From: Acidobacteriota bacterium
Lineage (GTDB): Bacteria > Acidobacteriota > Terriglobia > Acidiferrales > UBA7541
Assembly (NCBI GenBank): GCA_003224075.1
Contig: QHYF01000013.1
Location: 37,713-55,568 of the forward strand
Reading direction: 5' to 3'
Length of the DNA stretch: 17,856 bases
Shown here: one piece after another, positions 1 to 8,150 of the stretch
Numbering within the stretch: position 1 is the first letter of the stretch
How the letters are laid out: every line of letters begins with the position of its first letter
Notes under the pieces: generated by a model
Databases searched by the model: none
The model's input: the letters and a program-made list of their open reading frames with translations, nothing else
What the model was told of the DNA's origin: nothing
Program-made: the position numbers and the translations under genes

Positions 1-222
1 GAGTGCTCGTCCCTCGGTGAACGACTTGAGATTCAGCATGGAGTTGGCCGCCGTGTCCACGAGAAACAACATGGGCTCGTTGCCAATCATCACTTCGATG
101 ACCGGCAGCGCGTCGCAATGTTTAAGGGGGATTTCCTGCGCTTGCGCTGCGAAGGGCGCGCATCCCGCGGCGGGCAGCAAGGCGAGAAGCGCGAACAAAC
201 CAAAGAAGGAGCGGATTCCCAT
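1..222 (-). CDS. Secreted retropepsin-like aspartyl protease, 5' part only (partial)
   Basis: The first 74 residues are visible; the gene continues past the left edge of the window. The start is the ATG at 222. Residues 1-29 form a signal peptide with a hydrophobic core (FFGLFALLALLPAAG). A cysteine at residue 21 after PAAG could be a weak lipobox, and AQA just after could be a signal peptidase I site. The mature part begins with a beta-rich segment (LPVIEVMIGNEPMLFLVDTAA), matching the start of pepsin-like/retropepsin-like proteases, where the catalytic Asp lies in a D-T/S-G-A motif. Here the motif reads D56-T-A-A, with Ala in place of the usual Gly. The gene is divergent from the TetR regulator and shares an operator-like palindrome with it. 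Family assignment rests on this one motif plus the export signal, so the exact function is unknown. Confidence 0.6.
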   Translation of the reverse strand, partial: MGIRSFFGLFALLALLPAAGCAPFAAQAQEIPLKHCDALPVIEVMIGNEPMLFLVDTAANSMLNLKSFTEGRAL

Positions 223-257
223 GGCCGAACCTCTGGCCGTGGAGCATATCACAGAAT

Positions 258-269
258 ACGAACGTTCGT
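258..269. promoter_or_regulatory. Perfect 12-bp palindrome, candidate TetR operator
   Basis: ACGAACGTTCGT is its own reverse complement. It lies in the 78-bp gap between two divergent genes, 36 bp from the minus-strand start and 31 bp from the tetR-like start. TetR-family proteins usually bind short inverted repeats in such gaps and regulate themselves and the divergent gene. That the neighbouring regulator binds here is inference. Confidence 0.5.
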
Positions 270-294
270 GCTATTTATTTCTCCGTGCTACACT
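265..294 (+). promoter_or_regulatory. Possible promoter of the TetR-family gene
   Basis: TTCGTG at 265-270 and TACACT at 289-294, 18 bp apart, form a weak sigma-70-like pair that overlaps the palindrome at 258-269. A start of transcription about 7 bp past the -10 box would fall on or next to the ATG at 301. No Shine-Dalgarno sequence is visible, so the message could be leaderless. The -35 match is poor. Confidence 0.25.
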
Positions 295-300
295 CTTCCC

Positions 301-960
301 ATGCCTAAGGCCGCCCACTCTCCTCGCAAAAAGACAGGCCCCCACCGCCAGGCCCGCGGGCTCCGCACCCGCCAGGCCATCCTCTCTCGCGCCGTCGACC
401 TTGCCTCGGTCCAGGGTCTCGAGGGCCTCACCGTTGGGTCTCTCGCTGAACAACTCCACATGAGCAAGAGCGGTCTTTTTGCGCATTTCGGTTCCAAGGA
501 AGATCTGCAGTTAGCGACCGTCGAAACGGCCCGGCAGATATTCATCCAGAAAGTAACACGGCGGGCCATCGCCGCGCCCAAGGGTATGCCACGACTGTGG
601 GGCCTGCTTGAGTACTGGCTGGCTATGGTCGAGAAGCGCGTCTTCCGAGGAGGATGCTTCTTCAGCGCTGCTTCCTTCGAGTTCGACAGCAGGCGCGGGG
701 TCGTACGCGACCGCATCGCGGCCATCATGCACGAGTGGATTGACGTGATCACCCGGGCCGTTTATGAGGCGCAAAAGGCCGGCCACCTCGACCCCAAAGC
801 CGATCCCACTCGACTGGCCTTCGAGATCCATGCCATTGCCATGGGTGCGCACTGGGCGTTCCAGTTGCTTGACGACCGCCACGCCTATTCGAGAGCGCGC
901 ACGACTTTATTGGAGAGATTACGCAGCATCGCCACGCCCCAGTCCCCGCTTCTTCCGTAG
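301..960 (+). CDS. TetR/AcrR-family transcriptional regulator
   Basis: The protein has 219 residues, a normal length for the family. After a basic N-terminal tail, residues about 22-68 form the TetR DNA-binding domain, with the hallmark helix-turn-helix (VGSLAEQLHMSKSGLFAHFGSKEDL). The C-terminal half is helical with a ligand-pocket-like region (GGCFFSAASFEFDS at about 117-130) and a dimerisation-type helix (HAIAMGAHWAFQLL). The ATG at 301 is chosen because the family's typical length starts here; the frame is open further upstream, but that extension overlaps the divergent gene and looks non-coding. It diverges from a secreted protease-like gene with a palindrome between, and converges on ispG. 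The inducer and target genes cannot be read from sequence. The family call is secure. Confidence 0.9.
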   Translation: MPKAAHSPRKKTGPHRQARGLRTRQAILSRAVDLASVQGLEGLTVGSLAEQLHMSKSGLFAHFGSKEDLQLATVETARQIFIQKVTRRAIAAPKGMPRLWGLLEYWLAMVEKRVFRGGCFFSAASFEFDSRRGVVRDRIAAIMHEWIDVITRAVYEAQKAGHLDPKADPTRLAFEIHAIAMGAHWAFQLLDDRHAYSRARTTLLERLRSIATPQSPLLP

Positions 961-1024
961 GCCAGACGCCGAACCATTTGACAGGCCTGACTCTCGCTCA
1001 ACGCAGATCGCGGCGAAGTGCGGT

Positions 1025-2305
<1,281 letters not shown>

Positions 2306-2387
2306 TCTCTATCATTCTAGCGTGATTCGAGCCTTCCGCGAAATCGCGTGAAGTTAGCAAGCAACGCTTTTCTAAATCATACTCTGC

Positions 2388-2969
2388 TCACAAGCTGCCG
2401 CGGAGACCGAGGGCATCCGCGTGTTCTCGCATCGCGGCAATGCAAAACTTGATGTGTTCTTCGAGCGGAATGCCCAGCTCTTCGGCGCCTTTGCGGACAT
2501 CCTCGCGGGAGACGCCTTTGGCAAAGAGTTTGTCTTTGAGGCGGCGCTTCACCGAGTCAACCTCAAGATCGAGGATGCTTTTCGACGGGCGCACGTAAGC
2601 GCAGGCGGTTAGAAAGCCTGCAATCTCGTCGCTGGCGAACAATGTGTGCTCAAGTGCGGATTCGCGCGGGACGTTGGTGTAATCCGCATGCGAGAGAATC
2701 GCGCGAATGATCTCCTCGGAGTAGCTCTGCGCGCGCAGGACTTTTGCGCCTTCGGAGGGATGCCCCTGATCGGCGAGGTGCTCCTGATTGGGCCAGCGTT
2801 CGTAGTCGAAGTCGTGGAGCAGCGCAGCGATGCCCCAAAGCTCCTCGTCGGCGCCGGCTTTACGCGCGTAAGCGCGCACGCATGCTTCGACCGCGAGCAT
2901 GTGTTTGCGCAGGCTCTCGGACGCAGTGTATTCGCAGAGAAGTTTCCAGGCGTCCTCGCGGCTCGGCAT
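2388..2969 (-). CDS. HD-domain (HDIG-type) phosphohydrolase, substrate unknown
   Basis: The 193-residue protein carries the metal-binding set of the HD superfamily: His23, the His52-Asp53 pair in ALLHDFDYE, His70 in QGHPSEGA, His94 in ILSHADY and Asp114 in FASDEIAG. It is close to stand-alone HDIG proteins found across bacteria, which hydrolyse phosphate esters or nucleotides; the real substrate cannot be read from sequence. The fold is all-helical, with no signal peptide or membrane segment, so it is cytosolic. A strong Shine-Dalgarno sequence (AAGGAGGA) sits 6 bp before ATG 2969. ispG follows 82 bp downstream on the same strand, which suggests cotranscription but does not prove a role in isoprenoid metabolism. 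Confidence 0.88.
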   Translation of the reverse strand: MPSREDAWKLLCEYTASESLRKHMLAVEACVRAYARKAGADEELWGIAALLHDFDYERWPNQEHLADQGHPSEGAKVLRAQSYSEEIIRAILSHADYTNVPRESALEHTLFASDEIAGFLTACAYVRPSKSILDLEVDSVKRRLKDKLFAKGVSREDVRKGAEELGIPLEEHIKFCIAAMREHADALGLRGSL

Positions 2970-3416
2970 TCGATTCCTCCTTGGAAAGGCGGTAGCTTAC
3001 CTTAAGTGTCGCTACTCGACGGAGCCATTCTGCCTCCCACGGTGGAAACCACCACAGTTACGCGAAGGCGAAAACAATACATCAAAGGAAATACCAGCTT
3101 GAGGATTCGGGTCAACGGCGCGCCGATCCGTAAACAGAGAAGATACCACAAGCGGTGTAGCGGGCTGCGGGGGCTACCACAGATTGTGGAAAGAGACAGA
3201 GCGAGAATTCGCTGCTGGCCGTCGGAACAGGCGAAAACCGGGCGTAGAATGGCGAAGCGCGGGAAGAGAACGTAAAAATAGTACAAAAATACCCTTGACA
3301 GAAAATCACGATTCACACGATACTCCCGGTGCGCCAGTAAGCTGCCTTCCCCGAGAACGTTCCGACGTTCCTCTCTTATATCCGCACGCCGGAAATACTG
3401 TCAGCGAGGAGTTCCG
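2970..3416. other. 447-bp divergent intergenic region
   Basis: This gap separates the HD gene (leftward) from the XRE-type gene (rightward). It holds the rightward promoter at 3295-3324 and a Shine-Dalgarno sequence for each gene. A small hairpin (GGTGG-AAA-CCACC) lies at about 3040-3052. In the XRE leader a GAACGTTC palindrome (3355-3362) is followed by a repeated GACGTTC (3364-3370), possibly an operator. I see no convincing gene or known RNA in the remaining roughly 300 bp; short open frames here have no Shine-Dalgarno support and unusual composition. Confidence 0.5.
3295..3324 (+). promoter_or_regulatory. Sigma-70-type promoter of the XRE-family gene
   Basis: A perfect -35 box TTGACA (3295-3300) is followed after 18 bp by GATACT (3319-3324), which matches the -10 consensus at four of six positions. 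An A-rich stretch (AAAAATAGTACAAAAAT, about 3274-3290) just upstream resembles an UP element. The predicted transcript starts near 3331, giving a leader of about 85 nt before the GTG at 3417. Confidence 0.72.
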
Positions 3417-3938
3417 GTGTCGGCAAATCTAGATAAAGAAGCGATGAACTCGTTAGAGTTGGATCGGGAAGTCATCCGCTGCAAGACCTGCGGTTTGGTC
3501 CAATACCGTACGCGCACGGGAAATTGCCGCCGCTGCGTGCGGGCCCTGCCTCAGCGCCTGGAGTTCCTGATTCCTCCACCGGCACCCCCGGAGGAAACAG
3601 CCACCGAACCGGCGTCGGAAAAATTCGTCAACCAGGAGACGGTCGAAAACATCGGCCAGCGCATTCGCCAGTTGCGTGAATCGCGCAGCATGACCCAGAG
3701 CCAACTGCAATCGCGCTCGAAGGTCTCGCGCTCCTACCTCTCGCGCATCGAAAGCGGTCAGATGACGCCGAGCCTCGGCACGCTGGAGAAGATTTCCGAG
3801 GCGCTCAACGTCGGCTTGAACCGTTTCTTTATCCCGGAATCCGACGGCGAAGCGTTGCTGGAAGATCCGTTCATCCAGGGATTGCGTCCGTTCCTGCGGC
3901 AACTGGACTGGGAACAATGGCAGTCCATGTTCACGTGA
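3417..3938 (+). CDS. XRE-family regulator with N-terminal zinc-ribbon-like motif
   Basis: The 173-residue protein starts at GTG 3417, chosen because GAGGAG lies 5 bp upstream. Residues 22-40 contain two CxxC pairs (Cys22/Cys25 in CKTCG and Cys37/Cys40 in CRRC), which look like a small zinc ribbon. A proline-rich linker follows (about 50-70). Residues about 78-135 are a Cro/C1-type helix-turn-helix (IGQRIRQLRESRSMTQSQLQ, then SRSYLSRIESGQMTPSLGTL), the classic XRE pattern. The C-terminus is a short acidic/aromatic tail (DPFIQGLRPFLRQLDWEQWQ). No ligand-binding or peptidase domain is attached. It has its own strong promoter and is followed by a strong terminator, so it is a short transcription unit. 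A GAACGTTC palindrome in its leader could be an autoregulatory site. Targets are unknown. Confidence 0.88.
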   Translation: MSANLDKEAMNSLELDREVIRCKTCGLVQYRTRTGNCRRCVRALPQRLEFLIPPPAPPEETATEPASEKFVNQETVENIGQRIRQLRESRSMTQSQLQSRSKVSRSYLSRIESGQMTPSLGTLEKISEALNVGLNRFFIPESDGEALLEDPFIQGLRPFLRQLDWEQWQSMFT

Positions 3939-4153
3939 CGCCCGTCAATCTCCGCCCTATCGGTAATCCGGCGCGGCTGCCGCAGCCCGCGTCGGCGAAT
4001 GGCAATGCCAACGGCCACATCGGCGCCGGCCATTCGCATGGGTTTGCGCAATCGCACACCCATGGCCTTCCGCAGGGCTATCCGCTGCGGCGTCCGGGCG
4101 CGCCCTTTGGAACTCAAGGCAAGCCGGTGTTTCAGAGACCGCTCGCGCGATAA
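3917..4153 (+). CDS. Possible small His/Gly/Pro-rich protein
   Basis: A 78-residue frame opens inside the last 22 nt of the XRE gene and closes just before the terminator, filling an otherwise empty stretch of the same transcript. It is rich in His, Gly, Pro and Asn (MAVHVHVTPVNLRP near the start, GHSHGFAQSHTHGLPQGYP in the middle), with at least seven His in short spacing, which could bind metal. Codon third positions are GC-rich, like neighbouring genes. There is only a weak GGGAA before the ATG, so translation would rely on coupling to the XRE gene. It has no signal peptide or membrane segment and no family I recognise. It could instead be a long 3' untranslated region. Confidence 0.4.
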   Translation: MAVHVHVTPVNLRPIGNPARLPQPASANGNANGHIGAGHSHGFAQSHTHGLPQGYPLRRPGAPFGTQGKPVFQRPLAR

Positions 4154-4180
4154 ATTTGCTTTAATCGAGAGCACGAACAA

Positions 4181-4218
4181 ACGCGGTGCCCCGGCTCAAT
4201 GGGGTGCCGCGTTTTTTT
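4181..4218. terminator. Strong Rho-independent terminator, probably bidirectional
   Basis: A 12-bp stem (4181-4192 with 4201-4212, including two G-U pairs) closes an 8-nt loop and is followed by seven T on the plus strand (4212-4218). It ends the XRE transcript. On the minus strand the same hairpin is followed by TTTGTT, so it can also stop the long leftward operon whose last gene ends at 4254. Confidence 0.88.
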
Positions 4219-4253
4219 ATTCGAAGAAGTGATCCAGATCGGCAAGGTCAGCG

Positions 4254-5039
4254 CTACTCGCGAATCACGGAAACTTTGGCCTCCGGGACTTCCAGCCGCA
4301 TCAAGCGGTGATTGTTGTCCAGGAGAAGCAGGATCTCGAGATCAGATGTGTTCACCCTGAGCCCTTCGTAGGTCTTGCCGTCAGCACTGGCAGATCCCGT
4401 GGATTGTACGGTAATCGAACCAGGCGTCAGTTCCTGCGGAACAATCACGGGAAGAGTTTGCACGCCGCGCTTCGACCAGTCGTAGATGCCTGCAAGGATC
4501 GCATATTGATGGTAAAGGTTATTGTCCAGAACGGCTATGAGCGGCGTGTTGAACGAAAGATCCTGTTCGAAAAAGCAAGGCTGTGTGCGGTGTGGATCCG
4601 CTATTTCCGCGGCCGTGCACGGGCGCGCGCCTTGCATCTGCAGTGTGATCTTGGCGATGCCATTGGCGAACAGAATGTGCGCCCCATTTGTTTTTTCCGC
4701 CTGTGAAGTCCAATCGTAGCTGACGGGCGCGCCGTCGGCTTGGAGTGTAAGCGAGCCCGTGACTTTGCTGGCTCCGCCCTCCGGTGGCTTGAGGTCGGTC
4801 GTGCCCTTGGCCAGCCAGCCTCCGCCGGACGGCGCGATTTCAAATTCCTCATGGCCGACGGTTTGGCCATCGAGCTTGATGGTGAATTTGCCTTTGTCCT
4901 GCGCGAGGATACCCCCGCCGGACGATGCGGCACCCTTCTTTTGAGCCGCGAGAGTGAATGCGGCGCACGTCACAATTCCGAAAGCGATTCCAAGCCAAGC
5001 GGTTCTAAATTTCACGGTGCCTCTTACCCCCGTGACCAT
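4254..5039 (-). CDS. Secreted protein of unknown function
   Basis: The reading frame of 261 residues starts at ATG 5039, 6 bp after the aroK stop, with a GAGAGAG upstream. An in-frame GTG at 5015 has its own AAGAGG about 6 bp upstream and gives a cleaner signal peptide (MKFRTAWLGIAFGIVTCAAF, ending near TLAAQ), so the real protein may be 253 residues. The mature part is beta-rich (GKFTIKLDGQTVGHEEFEI, then KVTGSLTLQADGAPVSYDW), with two cysteines (in ARPCTAAE and TQPCFFEQ) that may form a disulfide after export. It resembles periplasmic proteins that sense or bind lipids or polysaccharides, but I recognise no family with confidence. It is the last gene of the sigma/anti-sigma operon and ends just before a bidirectional terminator. 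Confidence 0.75.
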   Translation of the reverse strand: MVTGVRGTVKFRTAWLGIAFGIVTCAAFTLAAQKKGAASSGGGILAQDKGKFTIKLDGQTVGHEEFEIAPSGGGWLAKGTTDLKPPEGGASKVTGSLTLQADGAPVSYDWTSQAEKTNGAHILFANGIAKITLQMQGARPCTAAEIADPHRTQPCFFEQDLSFNTPLIAVLDNNLYHQYAILAGIYDWSKRGVQTLPVIVPQELTPGSITVQSTGSASADGKTYEGLRVNTSDLEILLLLDNNHRLMRLEVPEAKVSVIRE

Positions 5040-5045
5040 TCTCTC

Positions 5046-5642
5046 TCAGGGCAGGGGTTTCTCAACCATCAGATGCGGGGTATTTCCGCCGGACGCAACA
5101 ATGCCTCGGCCCAGGATTTCCGCCACAACCTGCGCTGGTTCGCCGGAGCCGTCCACGCGATAATCAGCAAGTTGATAAGAGGGAAGACGCTGCGCGTAAA
5201 GCGCGCGGAAGCTGGATTCGTCGCGAAACAGCGGCCGGCCGGTCATGGTCATACAGCGCGAGAGCAACACTTCTATCGGCGAATCCAGCCATAGAACTGC
5301 GGCGCCGGCAGCCCGCAGAAATTCCGGGCATCCCGCTTGCGCGTAGGTGCCGCCGCCAAGGGCGAGTATCGTCCCTTCTTTGAGCTCGGACGCGCGCCCC
5401 AGCGCCGCGCGCAGCTGATCGGCCTCGATCTGGCGGAAAGCCACTTCACCGAAGCGCTCGAATATCTGCGGAATCCTGAGGCCGGCAGATTCTTCGATTC
5501 GTTCATCAAGGTCGACAAACCGCCACGCGAGCTGCCGCGCCAGCAGGCTACCGATGGTCGTCTTGCCGGAACCCATGAAACCAGCGAGGCATAGAACCGG
5601 GACGCGAGCTTGCGGCCCGCGCGAAGGAGGCGTTGTCGTCAC
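5046..5642 (-). CDS. aroK: Shikimate kinase
   Basis: AroK phosphorylates the 3-OH of shikimate with ATP, the fifth step towards chorismate, in the cytosol. The 198-residue protein has the P-loop GFMGSGKTT (21-29), the substrate-binding Asp46 in FVDLDE (42-47), Arg70 in FGEVAFR, the glycine-rich GGGTY (96-100), the lid arginine in GRPLFR (136-140) and Arg152 before SYQLADY. All expected catalytic parts are present. The start is GTG 5642, 17 bp after the stop of the DUF4097-like gene; there is no good Shine-Dalgarno sequence, so translational coupling is likely. A 13-residue tail beyond the usual end (after EILGRGIV) is slightly long. Its place inside an ECF sigma/anti-sigma operon is unusual for a biosynthetic gene. 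Confidence 0.95.
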   Translation of the reverse strand: MTTTPPSRGPQARVPVLCLAGFMGSGKTTIGSLLARQLAWRFVDLDERIEESAGLRIPQIFERFGEVAFRQIEADQLRAALGRASELKEGTILALGGGTYAQAGCPEFLRAAGAAVLWLDSPIEVLLSRCMTMTGRPLFRDESSFRALYAQRLPSYQLADYRVDGSGEPAQVVAEILGRGIVASGGNTPHLMVEKPLP

Positions 5643-5659
5643 GCGATTCTGGCGCGAAA

Positions 5660-6541
5660 CTAATCGCGCTTCAGGATGCGAATTGTACCACTGTAGGAAG
5701 AGAGTTCGACTTTCGCGAGGCCTTGCCCGACGGTTCCGAACAGGCCTTTCGTGAACTTCGATGCCAGATGCCGGACGCCGTGCGAATCCGGCTTCAGGTA
5801 CGCGGCTGCCTGATTGTCAACCGTTCCCAAGGTGGTCTGGGCGTTGAGGTCAAACGAATCGTTACCCGAGAAGCGAACTTCGACAAGGCCTTTGCCGCTC
5901 TTCATCGTATACAGCCCGGTGCGCACAAAATCCCCGTCAAAAAGAATGTTGCCTGAGGTAGTGAACAGACTGACGTTGTTTAGCGCCGGCTGCAGAACTT
6001 GCGCTCCGCCACTGATGGATTTGAAATCCAGTTTGCCGGCGCATTGTGTGCAGACCAGCGAACCCCCAGTAGTCCGGACGATGATGTAACCCGACACTTC
6101 CCTTAGGTGCACGTCCCCGGCAACGCTCTCCAGCGTCATGTCCCCCATGACCTGCTCAACATAGATCAGGCCGGTCTCCGTCTTGAGTTGCAGTTCGGTT
6201 TCTTCCGGCACGGTGAGTTGCAAATTGGCTTCCAGCTCCATGGGTTGCGCCGATGTATCCAGAATCGTGGCGATCACATCGACGCGGTCTCCCGCTTGTT
6301 CCACATCAAAGCCGATTTTGTTGGAGGCCTGATTGGCCACAACGTCAACCTCCGCGTTCTTCCAGGACTTCACCTCAATACGGCCGTTCGCAACGTTGTG
6401 GATCACGACCACCGGGCGGCCCTTCACCGCAAAATGCTTTTCCAGATGTTGCCCCGCAGCTTGAGCGGGCAAGCCAGCCAACAAAAGCATTCCCGACCCG
6501 AGTACCGGCGCGATGCTCCGTCTCATCATTTGAATGCCCAT
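5660..6541 (-). CDS. Secreted DUF4097-like beta-repeat protein (putative adhesin)
   Basis: A signal peptide (MMRRSIAPVLGSGMLLLAGL, cut near PAQAAGQ) is followed by about 260 residues of repeated short beta strands alternating with glycine turns (GRIEVKSWKNAEVDV, TGLIYVEQVMGDMTLESVAGDVHLREVSG, GNILFDGDF). This is the pattern of DUF4097/DUF4098-type bacterial beta-solenoid proteins, often found beside anti-sigma factors. Two cysteines (LVCTQC) may pair in the periplasm. ATG 6541 is preferred because GGAGGGAG lies 11-13 bp upstream; a GTG at 6553 in the same frame would overlap the anti-sigma gene by 11 bp and sits too close to that Shine-Dalgarno sequence. Its position right after the anti-sigma gene suggests a periplasmic role in the same signalling system, which is inference. 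Confidence 0.82.
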   Translation of the reverse strand: MGIQMMRRSIAPVLGSGMLLLAGLPAQAAGQHLEKHFAVKGRPVVVIHNVANGRIEVKSWKNAEVDVVANQASNKIGFDVEQAGDRVDVIATILDTSAQPMELEANLQLTVPEETELQLKTETGLIYVEQVMGDMTLESVAGDVHLREVSGYIIVRTTGGSLVCTQCAGKLDFKSISGGAQVLQPALNNVSLFTTSGNILFDGDFVRTGLYTMKSGKGLVEVRFSGNDSFDLNAQTTLGTVDNQAAAYLKPDSHGVRHLASKFTKGLFGTVGQGLAKVELSSYSGTIRILKRD

Positions 6542-6542
6542 G

Positions 6543-7208
6543 TCAGTTAACACTCCCTCCGCGATCCATCATCGCGGACAGTAATTCCGCTTTTTGCTGG
6601 TAGGCGTTTGTCAAATACTCGCGCGCCAGATCGTCCTGCGGCGCTTCATTCACGCGGCGCTCGCAGTCCGCAATGAAATCGTCGACTTCTTGAAGATTCT
6701 CGCGCAACGATGCATCCACCGGGGCGGTGCTCGCGAGAATCATCCCTCTTGCCACTGGTTCCTGCTCGCTGAGCGCCAGCCGCGTTGCGCTAATGGATTC
6801 CCAGGCCGCTCCGGGTGTTGCAAGTGAAGTCGGCGCAGTCAAGCTGGTGTCCGTGCGGATCTGAAGAAAAGCAGCGAACGCGATGAGCAGGCCCACGGTT
6901 GCGGTGGCAAGAGCCCGGCTACGGAAGAGATCGCCCCAGCCATGCCACCAGGACGAGGGCTCCGCGTCGGGCGTGGCCACGGGCTCCTTGATAATTTCTT
7001 CCGCTTCTAGTTGCGCCCGCAGGCGAACCCACACGCGCACGGGTGGCTCGACTTCCAGGGACAATTCCTTCGCGACAGCAACAATGGCTGCGAAATCTTC
7101 GACCAATTCCCGGCAATGCCTGCATCCGGCCAAATGCGCGCGTGCCGCCTCCGGCAGCGGTGCCAGACCTTCCCGCTCCACTGCGATTTCTACGTCTTTA
7201 CACTCCAT
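6543..7208 (-). CDS. Membrane-anchored anti-sigma factor with zf-HC2 domain
   Basis: The 221-residue protein begins with a zinc-finger anti-sigma domain: Cys3, His25, Cys29 and Cys32 (HLAGCRHC), the standard set that clamps ECF sigma factors. One membrane helix is predicted at about 99-117 (ALATATVGLLIAFAAFLQI), leaving residues 1-97 in the cytosol and about 100 residues in the periplasm. The periplasmic part ends in a helical segment (EVDDFIADCERRVNEAPQDD). The gene follows the ECF sigma gene by 129 bp and touches the DUF4097-like gene. The expected role is to hold the sigma factor inactive until an envelope signal triggers release. Such proteins are usually inactivated by proteolysis or redox change at the zinc site; neither can be read from the sequence here. 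Confidence 0.9.
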   Translation of the reverse strand: MECKDVEIAVEREGLAPLPEAARAHLAGCRHCRELVEDFAAIVAVAKELSLEVEPPVRVWVRLRAQLEAEEIIKEPVATPDAEPSSWWHGWGDLFRSRALATATVGLLIAFAAFLQIRTDTSLTAPTSLATPGAAWESISATRLALSEQEPVARGMILASTAPVDASLRENLQEVDDFIADCERRVNEAPQDDLAREYLTNAYQQKAELLSAMMDRGGSVN

Positions 7209-7337
7209 AGCCCTTCACTCCAAGAGGACAACCCCTGGAAAGTTGTCCCGCTCGACTTCCTTCAACTCATTTCGGCGCAACTCCCTGATGTTTCGCCGTG
7301 AAGTCGCATGCACACCGTCAGTTACGCTCATTGTAGT

Positions 7338-8090
7338 TCAATCGTCGCTTGCCATCTGCGTTTTCGCGGCATGGCGTTCCTGTCGCGCCTGCTCGCGCAC
7401 TTCTTCCTGGAGCAAATCGCGCAATCGCGTGCGCGCCTTGTGCAACTGCGACTTCGAATTTCCCACGGAACATCCCATAATGTCTGCTATCTCGTTGTGC
7501 TCGTACCCCTGGACGTCGTGCAGCACAAAAACCGTCCGGTAGCCCGGCGGAAGCTTCTCAACCGATCGTTGCAAATTGACCCGGTCCACCGCGCCACTCA
7601 AGCGCAAATCCGGCGCGCCTACGTCTTTCCTTGGGCCGCCTGTTTCCTCGTCTGGCTCCGTCGTTTCTTCGAGTGAGGCCACAGGTAGCGACTTCTTGCG
7701 GAGTCGCATCAGCACCACGTTGACCGTCATTCTGTGCAACCAGGTCGAGAATGCCGACTCTCCTCGGAAGGTCCCGATCTTGCGGAAGAGCTGCAGAAAA
7801 GCTTCCTGCATCAAGTCTTCTGCGTCTGCCGGGTTATTCACCATCCGCAGGCACAAGGCGTAGACGCGGCGGTTGTGCAGCTGGTACAGAAACTCAAAAG
7901 CCGCAGCGTCCCCGGCCTGGGCCAGGTGGATAGCCTCCCCTTCAGTCACCGCCCTGGCGGCCTGTCGGGAAGTCGACGCATTCGGATCGCTTGGTCGATT
8001 TCGGGCCAACGGTCCAATATCGGCGCATCCAGTCTTTCCGATGCGCCGGATACCCCCTTGAGTTGTCCTGGCTTTAGCCCGCATATCCAT
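7338..8090 (-). CDS. ECF-family RNA polymerase sigma factor (RpoE-like)
   Basis: The 250-residue protein has region 2 at about 63-132 (with RVYALCLRMVNNPADAEDLM and TFRGESAFSTWLHRMTVN) and region 4 at about 168-227 (LPPGYRTVFVLHDVQGYEHN, then CSVGNSKSQLHKARTRLRDL), separated by a variable linker. These bind the -10 and -35 elements of target promoters. The first 50 residues are poorly conserved and basic. ATG 8090 is chosen because AAAGG lies about 9 bp upstream; an internal GTG at 7949 would remove this tail and cannot be excluded. The membrane anti-sigma gene follows, so the two form a sigma/anti-sigma pair. Targets are unknown; autoregulation is common in this family, but I see no clear ECF-type promoter upstream. 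Confidence 0.92.
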   Translation of the reverse strand: MDMRAKARTTQGGIRRIGKTGCADIGPLARNRPSDPNASTSRQAARAVTEGEAIHLAQAGDAAAFEFLYQLHNRRVYALCLRMVNNPADAEDLMQEAFLQLFRKIGTFRGESAFSTWLHRMTVNVVLMRLRKKSLPVASLEETTEPDEETGGPRKDVGAPDLRLSGAVDRVNLQRSVEKLPPGYRTVFVLHDVQGYEHNEIADIMGCSVGNSKSQLHKARTRLRDLLQEEVREQARQERHAAKTQMASDD

Positions 8091-8150
8091 ATAAACACGC
8101 CTTTGTTCGCCGGGTTTCTGTCCAGCGGGATTGTGGGCAAGCAGGCTACA

